Assembly (NCBI RefSeq): GCF_037023745.1
Contig: NZ_CP146101.1
Location: forward strand, 2,224,001-2,288,000
Reading direction: 5' to 3'
Length of the DNA: 64,000 nt
Source: Streptomyces sp. SCSIO 30461
Lineage (GTDB): Bacteria; Actinomycetota; Actinomycetes; Streptomycetales; Streptomycetaceae
Shown piece after piece: positions 27,487 to 36,485 of the stretch. The notes beneath the pieces are model-generated. The model was not told where the DNA came from. It searched no databases and was given only the letters and a program-made list of their open reading frames with translations. The position numbers and the translations under genes are program-made. How positions within the stretch are numbered: the stretch's first letter is position 1; every line of letters starts with the position of its first letter.

Positions 27487-28806
27487 TCAGGCTGTGTGTT
27501 GGAGGCTTGCTTGGGCCCAGGCTTGGTGGACGGCCTGGATTTCGGCGCCTGTCGGCTGGCCTGGGGTGACGGGGAGAAATCGGGCGGCGGTGATCTCGCG
27601 GCGGAGCTTGGCGAGCATGTCGGCGAAGGACGGGTCGGTCTTGGTGGTGTACCAGGGGGCCCATGCGCGGTGGTCGGCGGCGTCGCTGGGATGGTGGCCG
27701 TGCAACGCGTGCCAGACGACGGTGATCGAGTAGCAGTACAGGCCGAACGGGACGGTGCGGCGGACCGCGCTCTCGGAGCGGTGGCGGGCTTGTCCGACGC
27801 CGAGCAGGGTGCGGGCTTCGGCGAAGGCGGTCTCGATGGACCACCGCCAGGCGTATCGCGTGACCAGGGCCGCGGTGGGGGTGGCGAGGTCGGTGGTGAC
27901 CAGGGCCAGGCCGTAGCCGGTGGCGGTGTCCTGGTCGCGGATCAGGATGACGCGGACGGTCTGGGTGTGGAAGGAGCCGTACCAAAGGCAGCGGACCTCG
28001 GCGATTTGGACCTGGTCGGTACGGCCGTACCGGGCGACGCGTGTGGTCGTGAATGTGGCGGTCTCCGCGAGTTCGGCGGGCGTGCCCAGCCTGGCGCCCT
28101 TGAGGCGGGGGCGGCCGCGCTTGTTGGTCGGTGGCGGTGCGAGGTCGAACAGCGCGGCGCTGGCCGGTAGCCGGGTGGTGAGGGTGATCGCTTCGGGCAG
28201 GTGGCGCAGGGCCCTGCCGTGGTAGGGGGCGTCCGCCACCATGTGCAGGGGCCGGTTCAGGTACACGGCCAGCAGTTTCACCGCCGACGCGGCGAGCTCG
28301 ACCTTCGACGGGCCGGTCTTCGGCCGCCACAGCCGGGCCATCACCGGCAGGCACACCGGCCGGGTGAGGAACGGCAGTTCCACGACGACCCCGACTACCA
28401 CGAAGCATGTTCCGCGCCCGACCGGCTTCGGGCCTTTGGCGGCGCCGTCGTGCTGCCACGCGGCACCGAACACCTTCTTCCCGCTCCGCTTGAACAAGGT
28501 GTCGTCGACCGCGACCGTGATCGCCGCGCCCTGCGGCAGCAGCGTACTGACGATCAGATGGGCCAGAACAATCCCCAGGATGTCGACGTTCCAGCGCGTC
28601 CGGGAGAAGAAGGCGTGGGCCCGGTCGTGCGGCCAAGCTTGGGCCAGGCCCGCCCCGGTCAGCATCCCGGTCACCGTGCCGGCCCCGGTCTGCGCGACCA
28701 GCCCGGTCACCATCGCGGTGAACGTCGTGAACCCCGGCGCGGTGAACACACACAGCTTCCCCAGCACCGCCGACAACGACGCGGGCACCACCACACTCGC
28801 CGGCAT
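27487..28806 (-). CDS. DDE transposase, IS701/IS4-like
   Basis: A 439-residue transposase with an RNase H-like core: first Asp in ITVAVDDTLFKRSG (about residue 106), second in HMVADAPYHG (about 195) and the Glu in YAWRWSIETAFAEAR (about 330) of the SIE-type signature. The ATG at 28806 follows GGAGGGG. The gene looks complete, but terminal inverted repeats could not be found by eye in the 28807-29221 flank or left of 27487. Element boundaries are therefore not assigned. It lies between the gene-poor stretch and an IS630 fragment, forming an insertion hot spot. Confidence 0.85.
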   Translation of the reverse strand: MPASVVVPASLSAVLGKLCVFTAPGFTTFTAMVTGLVAQTGAGTVTGMLTGAGLAQAWPHDRAHAFFSRTRWNVDILGIVLAHLIVSTLLPQGAAITVAVDDTLFKRSGKKVFGAAWQHDGAAKGPKPVGRGTCFVVVGVVVELPFLTRPVCLPVMARLWRPKTGPSKVELAASAVKLLAVYLNRPLHMVADAPYHGRALRHLPEAITLTTRLPASAALFDLAPPPTNKRGRPRLKGARLGTPAELAETATFTTTRVARYGRTDQVQIAEVRCLWYGSFHTQTVRVILIRDQDTATGYGLALVTTDLATPTAALVTRYAWRWSIETAFAEARTLLGVGQARHRSESAVRRTVPFGLYCYSITVVWHALHGHHPSDAADHRAWAPWYTTKTDPSFADMLAKLRREITAARFLPVTPGQPTGAEIQAVHQAWAQASLQHTA

Positions 28807-29221
28807 CGGCTTCCCCTCCCCGGGCGCAATCGCCACACCCCGAGGCTGCCGAGGCCCTGGTCCGCCGCGGGCACGAACACCCAGCCCGTCACCCATCCGG
28901 GTGGGCACCGAAGTTCGGCCCCCGCGCACCAACCACCTACCGGCGCGGTCCGAACAAGCGACGCCGCCGCGAAGGCTGCTCGGGGAAGGCGACCTCGAAG
29001 TGGAAACCGTCGTCGCCGACCGCGCGCCGTAACGTCCGCAACAGCCGGTCTGCCGGTTGCCGAGGGGCGCCTCGCCGACGAACGCACGGGCGTTGTGCGC
29101 GGTCGGTCGGGTCAGACGTGGCAGTGTACGTTGACTAGTGCCGCATCAGACAACGTTCGCCTCGTTGTGACGCGCGTCCGCCTTCGGGCCGGGACCGGCG
29201 CGCGTCGGCCATGCTGTCCTG
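28807..29221. other. Flank between two transposase genes
   Basis: 415 bp without a supported gene. The last 85 bp (from about 29137, TAGTGCCGCATCAGACAACG) contain an ACAACG...CGTTGT inverted repeat and probably form the left end of the IS630-type element. Confidence 0.45.
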
Positions 29222-29466
29222 ATGGCTGAACGTGTTCGGGTGCGGGAGATCGACGACGATGAGGGCCAGAGGCTGCTGCGGATCATCCGTCGGGGCAGCG
29301 GGTCAGTGGTGACCTGGCGGCGGGCCCAGATGGTGCTGCTGTCCGCGCAGGGCATGCCCGTCGACAAGATCGCGACGGTGACGTTCACCAGCCCGGACCG
29401 CGTCCGCGACGTCCTGCACAACTTCAATGCCGACGGCTTCGACTCGCTCTACCCGAAGTACAAGGG
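29222..29466 (+). pseudogene. IS630 family transposase, N-terminal fragment
   Basis: The first about 82 codons (MAERVRVREIDDDEGQRLLR to FDSLYPKYKG) are a normal IS630-type helix-turn-helix N-terminus. Family members should continue with a Gly-Arg-Pro linker and a 250-residue DDE domain. Instead homology stops abruptly at about 29466 and the sequence changes to a minus-strand PIN-domain remnant. The frame stays open by chance to 29926. A truncated, inactive element. Confidence 0.75.
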
Positions 29467-29750
29467 CAGGGTGGCCGCGAAGGTGATGACCCGGAGATCG
29501 TCGGCGCGGGCGAGGGCGAGCCAGGCAGTCACCTTGCAGTCGCGCAGGACGGCCTTCGCCAGTCCGTCGCTGTCCAGGACGAGGGTGCCGCCCGGGACCG
29601 CGGGGAAGTCCGGGTCACGCGGCGTCCGCCCGGTCCGAGCCCTGCTGCCGCCGGGCCTGGTGGAGTTCGTCGCGCAGGGCCTGGATCTCCTCGCCCACCG
29701 ACTTGGCGGGGGCGGCCGCCGCGGAAGCGCACCGCGACTGCGGGACTACA
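29466..29750 (-). pseudogene. Remnant of a PIN-type toxin-antitoxin pair
   Basis: On the minus strand 29615-29750 encodes an antitoxin-like tail (SVGEEIQALRDELHQARRQQ) ending in a TGA. In the next frame, 29466-29617 encodes the start of a PIN-domain toxin (GGTLVLDSDGLAKAVL, with the first acidic active-site residue, then WLALARADDLRVITFAATL). The PIN domain is cut off at the IS630 fragment after about 50 residues and no antitoxin start is visible. The pair is dead; identification rests on short but characteristic matches. Confidence 0.5.
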
Positions 29751-29856
29751 ACCCGGCGAAGGGTTCGGGCTGCTGGTGCGTCGTGAAGACGGGGCGCCCT
29801 CGCACACGCTATCGCGGGCCGGCAGCCACGCCTTGTTCTGCACCGGCCAGGAGGCG

Positions 29857-31215
29857 TCAGGCGTCGACGCAGAGGAGCGCGTCACTCACGGGTTCCACTG
29901 GTGTGGCCGCTGTGGGAACCGTGTGAACGGTCCAGCGGAAGGCCCCCGGCCGATCCAGGCGCAGTGCAGCGGTGTGCGTGCCGTCTCCCCGTGGCCGAAC
30001 CGGTGCCTGGGCGATGACCTCGTCATTGGACGGATCGGTCACGGTAACGGTCAGTACCAGGCCGTTCGAGCCTTCGACGGACTCTGCTCGCACCGACCAT
30101 TTTTCGCCGGGCGCGACCCATGGCTCAGCCTCGACGGCGATCTCGTCCATCGCGGCCATCGGGCGCCGGGGCCGGGCGGTGACGATTCCGTGTACTTGAA
30201 GGACGACATGGCGCTGCTGTTGCAGAGACGCATGCCGCCCGGAGACGAACACCGATGCGGCGTCGTCCCCCCATTCCGGGGGCGCGGCGGAGCACCGCGG
30301 GACGGTGCCGTCGCCACGCTGGAACAGGTCCTCCGGGGAATGGAGGAGCACTTCGTCACCGACCGACGCCCACGTAGCCGTCTTCTGATGACAGCTCATC
30401 AAGGCGTGATAGGAAGGGCGTTCGTCCCCGTTCGCGGCGATTGCCGCTCGTATCTGCTGGTGGAACTGCTGAGCACGCTGCCGGCAGACGTCAGGCAGCC
30501 CGGGCACCGCGGTGTCGGTCAGCGGACGCAGGATGTCGGGGGAGGGGCCGACACAGGCGTAGGCGGGGAGCAACTCGGCGACCGAGGGGAGAGAGCGCAC
30601 CAACTCGCCGAAATGGAAGCGTCGCTGGCCCAGCGACGCGTAGCCGTTGGCCAGGACGGCCAGCGCCTTGGCCGCGCCCGTGAAGGGCGTACCGATGGTG
30701 ATGATCCGGCGCGTCAGCTTCTCCGTGTCAAGGCATTCCGCGTAGTAGCGGGCGATCAGGCCTCCCATGGAATGGGCCACGAACACCAGTCTGGCGGCCG
30801 GGAAACGTCGTCTGCGATGAAGCAACAGAGGTTCGACCACGGCCTTGAGTCGACGTGCCGTGAAGACATTCGACTGCCGCCAGTCGTAAGGGAACTCGAT
30901 GACGGACTCCGGCCCTAGGGGCGCGAGTTCCCTTCGCAGTCTTGCCAGCAGTCGGTCGTAGCCGTCGACACTGAGAAAGCCCGGAATGATGCCGAGTGTC
31001 CGCAGGGTGCCGGTAGGACGGGCGCCGTCGTTGAACCCGTGCTCCGGATCGTCGAACGCCTGCGGGGGCAACGCCAAATCCTGTGTCAGCCGGTCGGAGA
31101 GCCGGTCCAGCCGGGCCACACTACGGTATCCCCAGATCTGACGGGGGCCCCGGCTCAGCGTGCTCCCGAGGATGCCGGGGAGGACGACGACGAGATCGGC
31201 TGCGAGGTGCTGCAC
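29857..31215 (-). CDS. LCAT-like alpha/beta hydrolase (lipase/acyltransferase fold)
   Basis: A 452-residue serine hydrolase of the lecithin:cholesterol acyltransferase group. The oxyanion region is VVVLPGILGSTL at the N-terminus, the nucleophile elbow AHSMGG is near residue 147, an EFPYDWRQS segment precedes it, and DGTVP with a later HASLQQ supplies the candidate Asp and His. The last 90 residues form a beta-sandwich-like domain. No signal peptide, so it acts inside the cell. The GTG at 31215 follows GCGGAGG. Its start is only about 45 bp from the divergent caspase-like gene, suggesting a shared control region and a joint role; a membrane-lipid-attacking effector is an inference. Confidence 0.8.
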   Translation of the reverse strand: MQHLAADLVVVLPGILGSTLSRGPRQIWGYRSVARLDRLSDRLTQDLALPPQAFDDPEHGFNDGARPTGTLRTLGIIPGFLSVDGYDRLLARLRRELAPLGPESVIEFPYDWRQSNVFTARRLKAVVEPLLLHRRRRFPAARLVFVAHSMGGLIARYYAECLDTEKLTRRIITIGTPFTGAAKALAVLANGYASLGQRRFHFGELVRSLPSVAELLPAYACVGPSPDILRPLTDTAVPGLPDVCRQRAQQFHQQIRAAIAANGDERPSYHALMSCHQKTATWASVGDEVLLHSPEDLFQRGDGTVPRCSAAPPEWGDDAASVFVSGRHASLQQQRHVVLQVHGIVTARPRRPMAAMDEIAVEAEPWVAPGEKWSVRAESVEGSNGLVLTVTVTDPSNDEVIAQAPVRPRGDGTHTAALRLDRPGAFRWTVHTVPTAATPVEPVSDALLCVDA

Positions 31216-31259
31216 AACTTGGCCTCCGCTCCGGGCAGTTTGTGTCAGTATTCCATCCT

Positions 31260-33209
31260 GTGACCACGCGTGACGGAGGCTCAGTCTTTTCTCTCGGGAT
31301 CGACTACCGCGAAAGCGCGCACTCGGACCTTCCCGAGGCATTGACCGATGCGGTCCGCGTCGAGGATTTCTTCCGCCAGTGGGGGTTCTCGCCGGTGGCC
31401 GGGTGCCGAGGCCTGGCCGCGGCCGACGCCACGGTGATCCGGGACGCGGTCGAGAACTGGTCGGACGGCATCCGGATGTTCGACAACGGCGCTCCGCTGG
31501 TGCTGTACCTGGCCGGCCACGGCAGGCTGCACCACGGCCGTCACCACATCCTCACGGCCTCCAGCCCGCCCCACCCGCCGTACGGCGGAAAAAAGTCGAT
31601 CAGCGCGGACGACCTCGTCGAGCAGATCCTCAACAGCGGAGCGTCCAAGGCACTGGTCATGCTCGACGTGTGCCACGCAGGGTTCGCGGCCTCACAGGTG
31701 CAGCAGGCGCTGTCCCAGGTCGCTGCCGCTCAGGCCGCGCCGACGATGGACCTGGGTGTTCTGGTGTCCTGTCTGCACCACGAGCGCTGCTACAGCGGAT
31801 CGTTCGTCAAGGCGCTGCTGTCGGCCCTGGCGGAAGGGTCGGAGCAGGGGCACTGGAAGGACGGCGACGAGTTCGTCACACTGCACGAACTGCGTGATGA
31901 ACTCCGGGAACGGCTGAAGGACGAACAATGCGCCGAGGTCGCAGGGCGCAGTGGGCTGAAGATCGTGCCCAATCCGCGCTACCGGGCGGACGCGGCGGCC
32001 CGATCGGTGGAACTCGGCGAACTGTTGCGCAGGTTGCCGCCCGCCGACCGCGAACACTTCCTGCAGAAGGCGGCGAGCACCGACGCCAACGACGTGGGAT
32101 GGTTCTTCACCGGCCGACAGCAGATGTCGCGAGAGATCGTGTCCTGGCTGGCCACCCACGACCGAGGTGTGCACGTCGTCACCGGGGCGCCCGGCGCGGG
32201 CAAGTCGGCGTTCATCGGCCGCCTCGCCGTACTGGCGGATCTGTACTCCCAGCCGGCCTGCCGGGCTCTCGGCATTCTCGACGGGGATCCTGACACCCGC
32301 CCGGAGGTCGGTTGCTTCGATGCCGTGTCCCACCTGAAGAACCGGCGAGTCGACGACACCGCCACGGACATCGCCCGGCAACTCGGCATCGATCTGGCGG
32401 ACTCCGCCAGTCCGGCGCGGGACCTGGTGCTGGAACTCGCGGACTCCGGCCGGCGCGTGACGATCCTCGCCGACGCCCTCGACGAGTCCGAGCGAGGCGA
32501 GGAGGAGTTCGTGGCCCGTGACGTGCTGCGGGCCATCGGCAGCCTGGAGGGATGCCGTGTGGTCGTCGGCACACGGCGTGACCGGGACGGCCGATTCGAT
32601 GCCACTCCGGACGACCCGGGCCCGCTGGTGGCGGCGCTGCGACCGCGTACCGGCTCCTTCCACATCCTCGATCTGAGCGCCGACCCTGCCACGGCCGACG
32701 ACATCGCACACTATGTCGATGAACGGCTGAAAGGACGGTGGAGCACGCCCGAACGCCGGGCCACCGCCGCCCGCGAGGTCGCCGAACAGGCTGGCAGAGT
32801 CTTCCTCTACGCCCGGTTCGCGCTGCGCGTTCTGGAAGGCTTCGACGAGCGGACGGTCGACGAACCCGGTTGGCACACCCGACTGCCCAGCGACGTGGGC
32901 CATGCCGGTCTGCACGAGGTGTTCGCACGTGACCTGGAGCGTTTCGATGATCACGTCATGGTGCGCGAAGTGCTGACCCCGCTCGCGTTCACCCGTGGCC
33001 GCGGTCTTCCCAGACGGCAGATCTGGTCGGCGCTGGCCACCGAACTGGCCCGCTCGGGCCGGGCGTACCGCGACTCGGACGTCGCGAGGATCATCCGTGA
33101 AGCGGGCTGGTACCTGACCGAGGCGACCGAGGACGGGCAGGCGGTGTTCCGTCTTTACCACCAAGCCATCGCCGACTATCTCAGCGAGGTGATGTGCGAT
33201 GACGACTAA
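31260..33209 (+). CDS. Caspase-like (peptidase C14) domain fused to STAND/NACHT-type NTPase
   Basis: A 649-residue cytosolic protein. The N-terminal caspase domain has the catalytic His in YLAGHGRLHHG (about 87) and Cys in VMLDVCHAGFA (about 138). After about residue 285 comes a P-loop NTPase: Walker A GAPGAGKSAF (about 309), Walker B-like TILADALDES (about 402) and an R-containing VVVGTRRDRDG sensor. A winged-helix-like region ends near LYHQAIADYLSE. In related actinobacterial proteins WD40 repeats follow in the same chain; here they are in a separate gene overlapping by 11 bp. GTG at 31260 is chosen, but GTG 31242 is possible and neither has a clear ribosome site. Predicted ligand-triggered protease. 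Confidence 0.85.
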   Translation: MTTRDGGSVFSLGIDYRESAHSDLPEALTDAVRVEDFFRQWGFSPVAGCRGLAAADATVIRDAVENWSDGIRMFDNGAPLVLYLAGHGRLHHGRHHILTASSPPHPPYGGKKSISADDLVEQILNSGASKALVMLDVCHAGFAASQVQQALSQVAAAQAAPTMDLGVLVSCLHHERCYSGSFVKALLSALAEGSEQGHWKDGDEFVTLHELRDELRERLKDEQCAEVAGRSGLKIVPNPRYRADAAARSVELGELLRRLPPADREHFLQKAASTDANDVGWFFTGRQQMSREIVSWLATHDRGVHVVTGAPGAGKSAFIGRLAVLADLYSQPACRALGILDGDPDTRPEVGCFDAVSHLKNRRVDDTATDIARQLGIDLADSASPARDLVLELADSGRRVTILADALDESERGEEEFVARDVLRAIGSLEGCRVVVGTRRDRDGRFDATPDDPGPLVAALRPRTGSFHILDLSADPATADDIAHYVDERLKGRWSTPERRATAAREVAEQAGRVFLYARFALRVLEGFDERTVDEPGWHTRLPSDVGHAGLHEVFARDLERFDDHVMVREVLTPLAFTRGRGLPRRQIWSALATELARSGRAYRDSDVARIIREAGWYLTEATEDGQAVFRLYHQAIADYLSEVMCDDD

Positions 33210-35478
33210 GGCGGACCTGGAGCGAGCTATCGCTCGGTGCCTTCACGGGCTGGCGGCGGCCGACGGTTGGGAACACGCCAACGCGTACACCGCCCACTAC
33301 CTGGCCCTGCACGCCCGTGCGGGAGGGGTGCTGACCGAGCTGGCCGGTGACGTGGACTTCCTGGTGGCGGCCGAACCGGAGGTGCTGGCCAACAGTCTCG
33401 GGGCGGGGCTGGACCCGGCGCTGCCTGACAGCGCCCGCCTCTTTCTGCGCTGTGCCCACCAACTGCGAGGCCAAGAGCCCGGGGAACGGGCCGCAGTCCT
33501 GGCGCTGGCCGCGCTGGAGCACGGCGGGTCCCTGGGGCTGCCCGAGCGGCCCGACGCATGCTGGTGGCCGCTGTGGTCCCGGGTCGAACCGACTGCCTAT
33601 CACAGGGTTCTGGCAGGTCACACCGCCGCCGTGTACGCCGTGGCTCTCGGCGACCTGGACGGCCGGCCCGTGGCGGCGACCGGCAGCGGCGACTGCACCG
33701 TGCGTATCTGGGACCTGCGTGACGGCGTTGCCCTGCGCGTTCTGGAGGGCCACACCCAGGGAGTGAACTCCGTCGCGCTCGGTCTCTTCGATGACGCCCC
33801 GTCCGTACTGTCCGCGGGGGGCGACGGCACCGTCCGGGTGTGGAACCTGCGCACGGGCGCCCAGACCCATGTGCTCGAAGGCCACACCCATGGCGTGCGC
33901 ACCGTGGTGCTCGGTTATGTGGCAGGCCGGCCTGTCGTCGTCACCGGCAGTGACGACGGCACGATCAGGGTGTGGGACCAACACACCTGTGGGATGGTCC
34001 GGGTGTTGGAGGGACATACCCACGGGGTGCGATGTGTGGCGCTCGGCCATGTCCGCGATGTCACCGTGGCGGTCGCGGGGAGCCACGACGGCGCGGTGCG
34101 CATCTGGGACCTGCACCATGGCACATTGCTGAGGACCCTCCGCCGACATACCGGTCCCGTCCGTTCGGTCGCCGTGGGCCGGCTCGACGGCCGGGCGGTG
34201 TTCGCGTCGGGCGGCGGCGACACCCGCATCCTGCTGTGGGACCTTGGCGAGGGGACCACACCCCTGCGCGTGATCGACGGCTACACCTACGGGGTGAATT
34301 CCATCGGCATGGGTGCGGCCGGCGGGCATGCGGCGATGCTCACCGGTAGCTACGACACCACCGTGCAGTTGCTGAGCGTGTCCGACGGCACTCCGCTGCG
34401 GGTTCTGGAAGGGCACAGCGGGGGAGTCAGATCTGTGAGCCTGGGGACGCTGGACGGCATTCCGGTCGCCGTGTCGGGCAGCTACGACTGCACCGTGCGG
34501 GTGTGGGACCTGTCCGAGGACGAGGCGTCCGGCAACTGGTCCGGCCAGCCCGAATGGAAGCGGACGGTGGCCACGGTCCACGATGGCGACCGCTGCCTGG
34601 TGGTGACAGGAGGCAACGACTGCCGGGTGCAGGTCTGCGACGCGCGTGACGGCCACCTGCTGCGCGAACTCCAGGGACACACCGATTGGGTGCGGTCGGT
34701 GGCGGCGGGGGAGATGGACGGTACGCCGATAGCCCTTACCGGCGGTGACGACAGCACCGTACGCATGTGGGATCTGCGTCACGGACTGCCACTGCACGTC
34801 CTGGAAGGACACACCGACTGGGTTCGCTCGGTGGCCCTGGCGCGTCTCGACGACGTTCCGCTCGGCCTGACCGCGGGCAACGACGGGACCGTTCGGATCT
34901 GGGACCTGAGCCGCGGAGCGGCCGTCCGCGTACTCGACGCGGGTCCGGGAGGGCCGGTGTACGCAGTCGCGGCGGGAGGCCGGCCGGACGCTCCGCTGGT
35001 GGTGGCCGGCTGCGACGACGGGACGGTCCGTGCCTGGCCGCTGAGGGACGGGGACGGCCCGCCTCTGGTGCTCCGCGGCCACAGCGACTGGGTGCGGTCG
35101 GTGGCGTGCGGAGCGATGGACGGAACGCCGGTGGCCGTCACCGGCGGCGACGACGGCACCGTACGGGTATGGGACCTGCGCCGCGGTGAATCGGTGCGCG
35201 TCCTTGAGGGGCACGGCGGCTCGGTGTACGCGGTCGCGGTCGGTGACGGAGCCGAGCGGGGGCTGCTGGTGGTCACCGGAAGCCAGGACGGCACCGTCCG
35301 GCTGTGGGACCCGCGCAACGGGTCCCACATCGTCATGCCGTTGACCGGCTGCACAGGTCTCGCGTTGCACGAGCGCACGCTGACCGTGGCCACCCATCGT
35401 GGCGTCCTGGCAGTGACCCTGTTCCCCTCCGCACGGCCGGCCTCCGAAGAGTTCACCGCTCGGCCGTCGCAGTCATGA
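33199..35478 (+). CDS. WD40 repeat protein, partner of the caspase-STAND protein
   Basis: A 759-residue protein. Residues 1-130 are helical and resemble the arm that connects a STAND NTPase to its sensor. From about 134 to 740 there are about 14 WD40 blades with GHT...V and DGTVR(V/I)WDL signatures; blades 6, 8, 11 and 14 are degenerate. Fourteen blades would make two seven-bladed propellers. The repeats are near-regular at about 46 residues and several are almost identical (HTDWVRSVA three times). ATG at 33199 lies inside the end of the caspase gene in the +1 frame, so it is translationally coupled. Likely the sensor half of a split receptor. Confidence 0.88.
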   Translation: MTTKADLERAIARCLHGLAAADGWEHANAYTAHYLALHARAGGVLTELAGDVDFLVAAEPEVLANSLGAGLDPALPDSARLFLRCAHQLRGQEPGERAAVLALAALEHGGSLGLPERPDACWWPLWSRVEPTAYHRVLAGHTAAVYAVALGDLDGRPVAATGSGDCTVRIWDLRDGVALRVLEGHTQGVNSVALGLFDDAPSVLSAGGDGTVRVWNLRTGAQTHVLEGHTHGVRTVVLGYVAGRPVVVTGSDDGTIRVWDQHTCGMVRVLEGHTHGVRCVALGHVRDVTVAVAGSHDGAVRIWDLHHGTLLRTLRRHTGPVRSVAVGRLDGRAVFASGGGDTRILLWDLGEGTTPLRVIDGYTYGVNSIGMGAAGGHAAMLTGSYDTTVQLLSVSDGTPLRVLEGHSGGVRSVSLGTLDGIPVAVSGSYDCTVRVWDLSEDEASGNWSGQPEWKRTVATVHDGDRCLVVTGGNDCRVQVCDARDGHLLRELQGHTDWVRSVAAGEMDGTPIALTGGDDSTVRMWDLRHGLPLHVLEGHTDWVRSVALARLDDVPLGLTAGNDGTVRIWDLSRGAAVRVLDAGPGGPVYAVAAGGRPDAPLVVAGCDDGTVRAWPLRDGDGPPLVLRGHSDWVRSVACGAMDGTPVAVTGGDDGTVRVWDLRRGESVRVLEGHGGSVYAVAVGDGAERGLLVVTGSQDGTVRLWDPRNGSHIVMPLTGCTGLALHERTLTVATHRGVLAVTLFPSARPASEEFTARPSQS

Positions 35479-35916
35479 ACCGTCCTGGTTCATGAAGGGC
35501 ACCTCGATCCGGAACGAGACCCCGCACCCACCGGCCTCGGGCGCCCCCGGGTGGAGGCCGGCTGGGCACGCGCACGCGACGGCCAGAACGAACGTCTCCT
35601 TCCTTCGGGGAGCGTGCTGCTCACCCCCGGCGGACGGCCCGGAGGGCGGGCCGTGCTCGCGGACCGATGCGGGATGGTGCGTCTGCAGGACGTCGATGCG
35701 GTGCTTGCACCGGGGGCAGTGACCCCAGACGTGCGTCACGACGACTTGGTGCGGGGCGTGTCGGGCCTGGCCGTGCAGCAGGCCCTCCTTGAGGAGGTCC
35801 ATTGCCTTGTGACTCCACGAGGGATCACGGCTCTCGGCGAAACGGGGCGCTGCCGCACCGGAGGCCGCCGGGATCGCCTCAGGAGGTTGCGGAGCGCCTC
35901 GGCCCTTTGTCGTCAC
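35473..35916 (-). CDS. Zinc-ribbon conserved hypothetical protein
   Basis: A 147-residue protein starting at a GTG that overlaps the Nudix stop in a GTGA arrangement. After a low-complexity N-terminus it has SWSHKAMDLLKEGLLHGQARHAPHQ, then HVWGHCPRCKHRID (CxxC) and a CACPAGLHPGAPEAGGCGVSF block with further Cys, so a structural zinc site is likely. Similar short proteins are widespread in Streptomyces with no assigned function. Its stop overlaps the convergent WD40 gene's end by 6 bp. An ATG at 35802 could also be used, but the GTG gives better coupling. Confidence 0.6.
   Translation of the reverse strand: MTTKGRGAPQPPEAIPAASGAAAPRFAESRDPSWSHKAMDLLKEGLLHGQARHAPHQVVVTHVWGHCPRCKHRIDVLQTHHPASVREHGPPSGPSAGGEQHAPRRKETFVLAVACACPAGLHPGAPEAGGCGVSFRIEVPFMNQDGS
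35474..35494. terminator. Short hairpin between WD40 and zinc-ribbon genes
   Basis: CATGAACC and GGTTCATG form an 8-bp stem with a 5-base loop exactly at the overlapping convergent stop codons. Confidence 0.45.
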
Positions 35917-36485
35917 GATTCCGGAAAGGCCCGGGGGAGGACGAGACCCAGCAGGACGCCGACGCTGCGCCACTCCGACATGCGTCCCTGCTGGATGGCC
36001 TCCGAGATCTCCTTGGGGGTGAGCCACACGGGTTCGATCTGTTCGCCTTCCTCCGGTCGAGCGCCCTCGACGGCCTCGGTGAACTCCCGTACGAGGTAGT
36101 AGTAGAGGTCCCACTCGACAGTCGCTCCGGCTTGCGCGACCGTGATCAGCTCGGGGTCGGTGACGACGAGGCCCACTTCCTCCCGGGCCTCACGGAGAAC
36201 CGCCTCCTCCGCAGCCCTGGTCATGCTTCCCGCCGCTCGGGCGGCGGCGAAACTCTCGTAGTCGTCGAACACCTTGCCTCCGGGCAGCCGCAGGTCCACC
36301 CCGCCCGTCTCCTCGCGGTACTCCTCCGTCAGAAGAATCCCGCGATCGGAGACGATCACCATGCGCACGCCTGGCGGACGCCGGAACCGCTCGAACACGC
36401 GACCGTCCGGCTGCGGTACGTGCACGACCTCGCCCAGCTTTCCGGAGAAGACGCGACGCTCCGTGAGGTCCTGAGGAATGGTCAT
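35913..36485 (-). CDS. Nudix hydrolase
   Basis: A 190-residue Nudix-fold pyrophosphohydrolase. The Nudix box is recognisable in LPGGKVFDD...EEAVLREAREEVGLV, with about ten extra residues between the Gly-rich start and the REAREE helix that carries the metal-binding Glu residues. Such spacing is seen in ADP-sugar/nucleotide-type members. The ATG at 36485 follows GAGGAG by 9 bases; an upstream GTG is too close to that site. It is 134 bp behind selD and coupled to the zinc-ribbon gene. Substrate unknown; a nucleotide intermediate of the upstream pathway is a possibility. Confidence 0.85.
   Translation of the reverse strand: MTIPQDLTERRVFSGKLGEVVHVPQPDGRVFERFRRPPGVRMVIVSDRGILLTEEYREETGGVDLRLPGGKVFDDYESFAAARAAGSMTRAAEEAVLREAREEVGLVVTDPELITVAQAGATVEWDLYYYLVREFTEAVEGARPEEGEQIEPVWLTPKEISEAIQQGRMSEWRSVGVLLGLVLPRAFPES

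Noticed and set aside
27440..28930. Terminal inverted repeats of the DDE transposase
   Set aside because: No convincing matching ends were found by eye, so no element boundaries are claimed.
33600..35340. Regular 138-bp periodic repeats that might suggest a CRISPR or tandem DNA array
   Set aside because: The period equals one WD40 blade and the sequence is a continuous coding frame with variable third positions. No CRISPR array was seen in the window.
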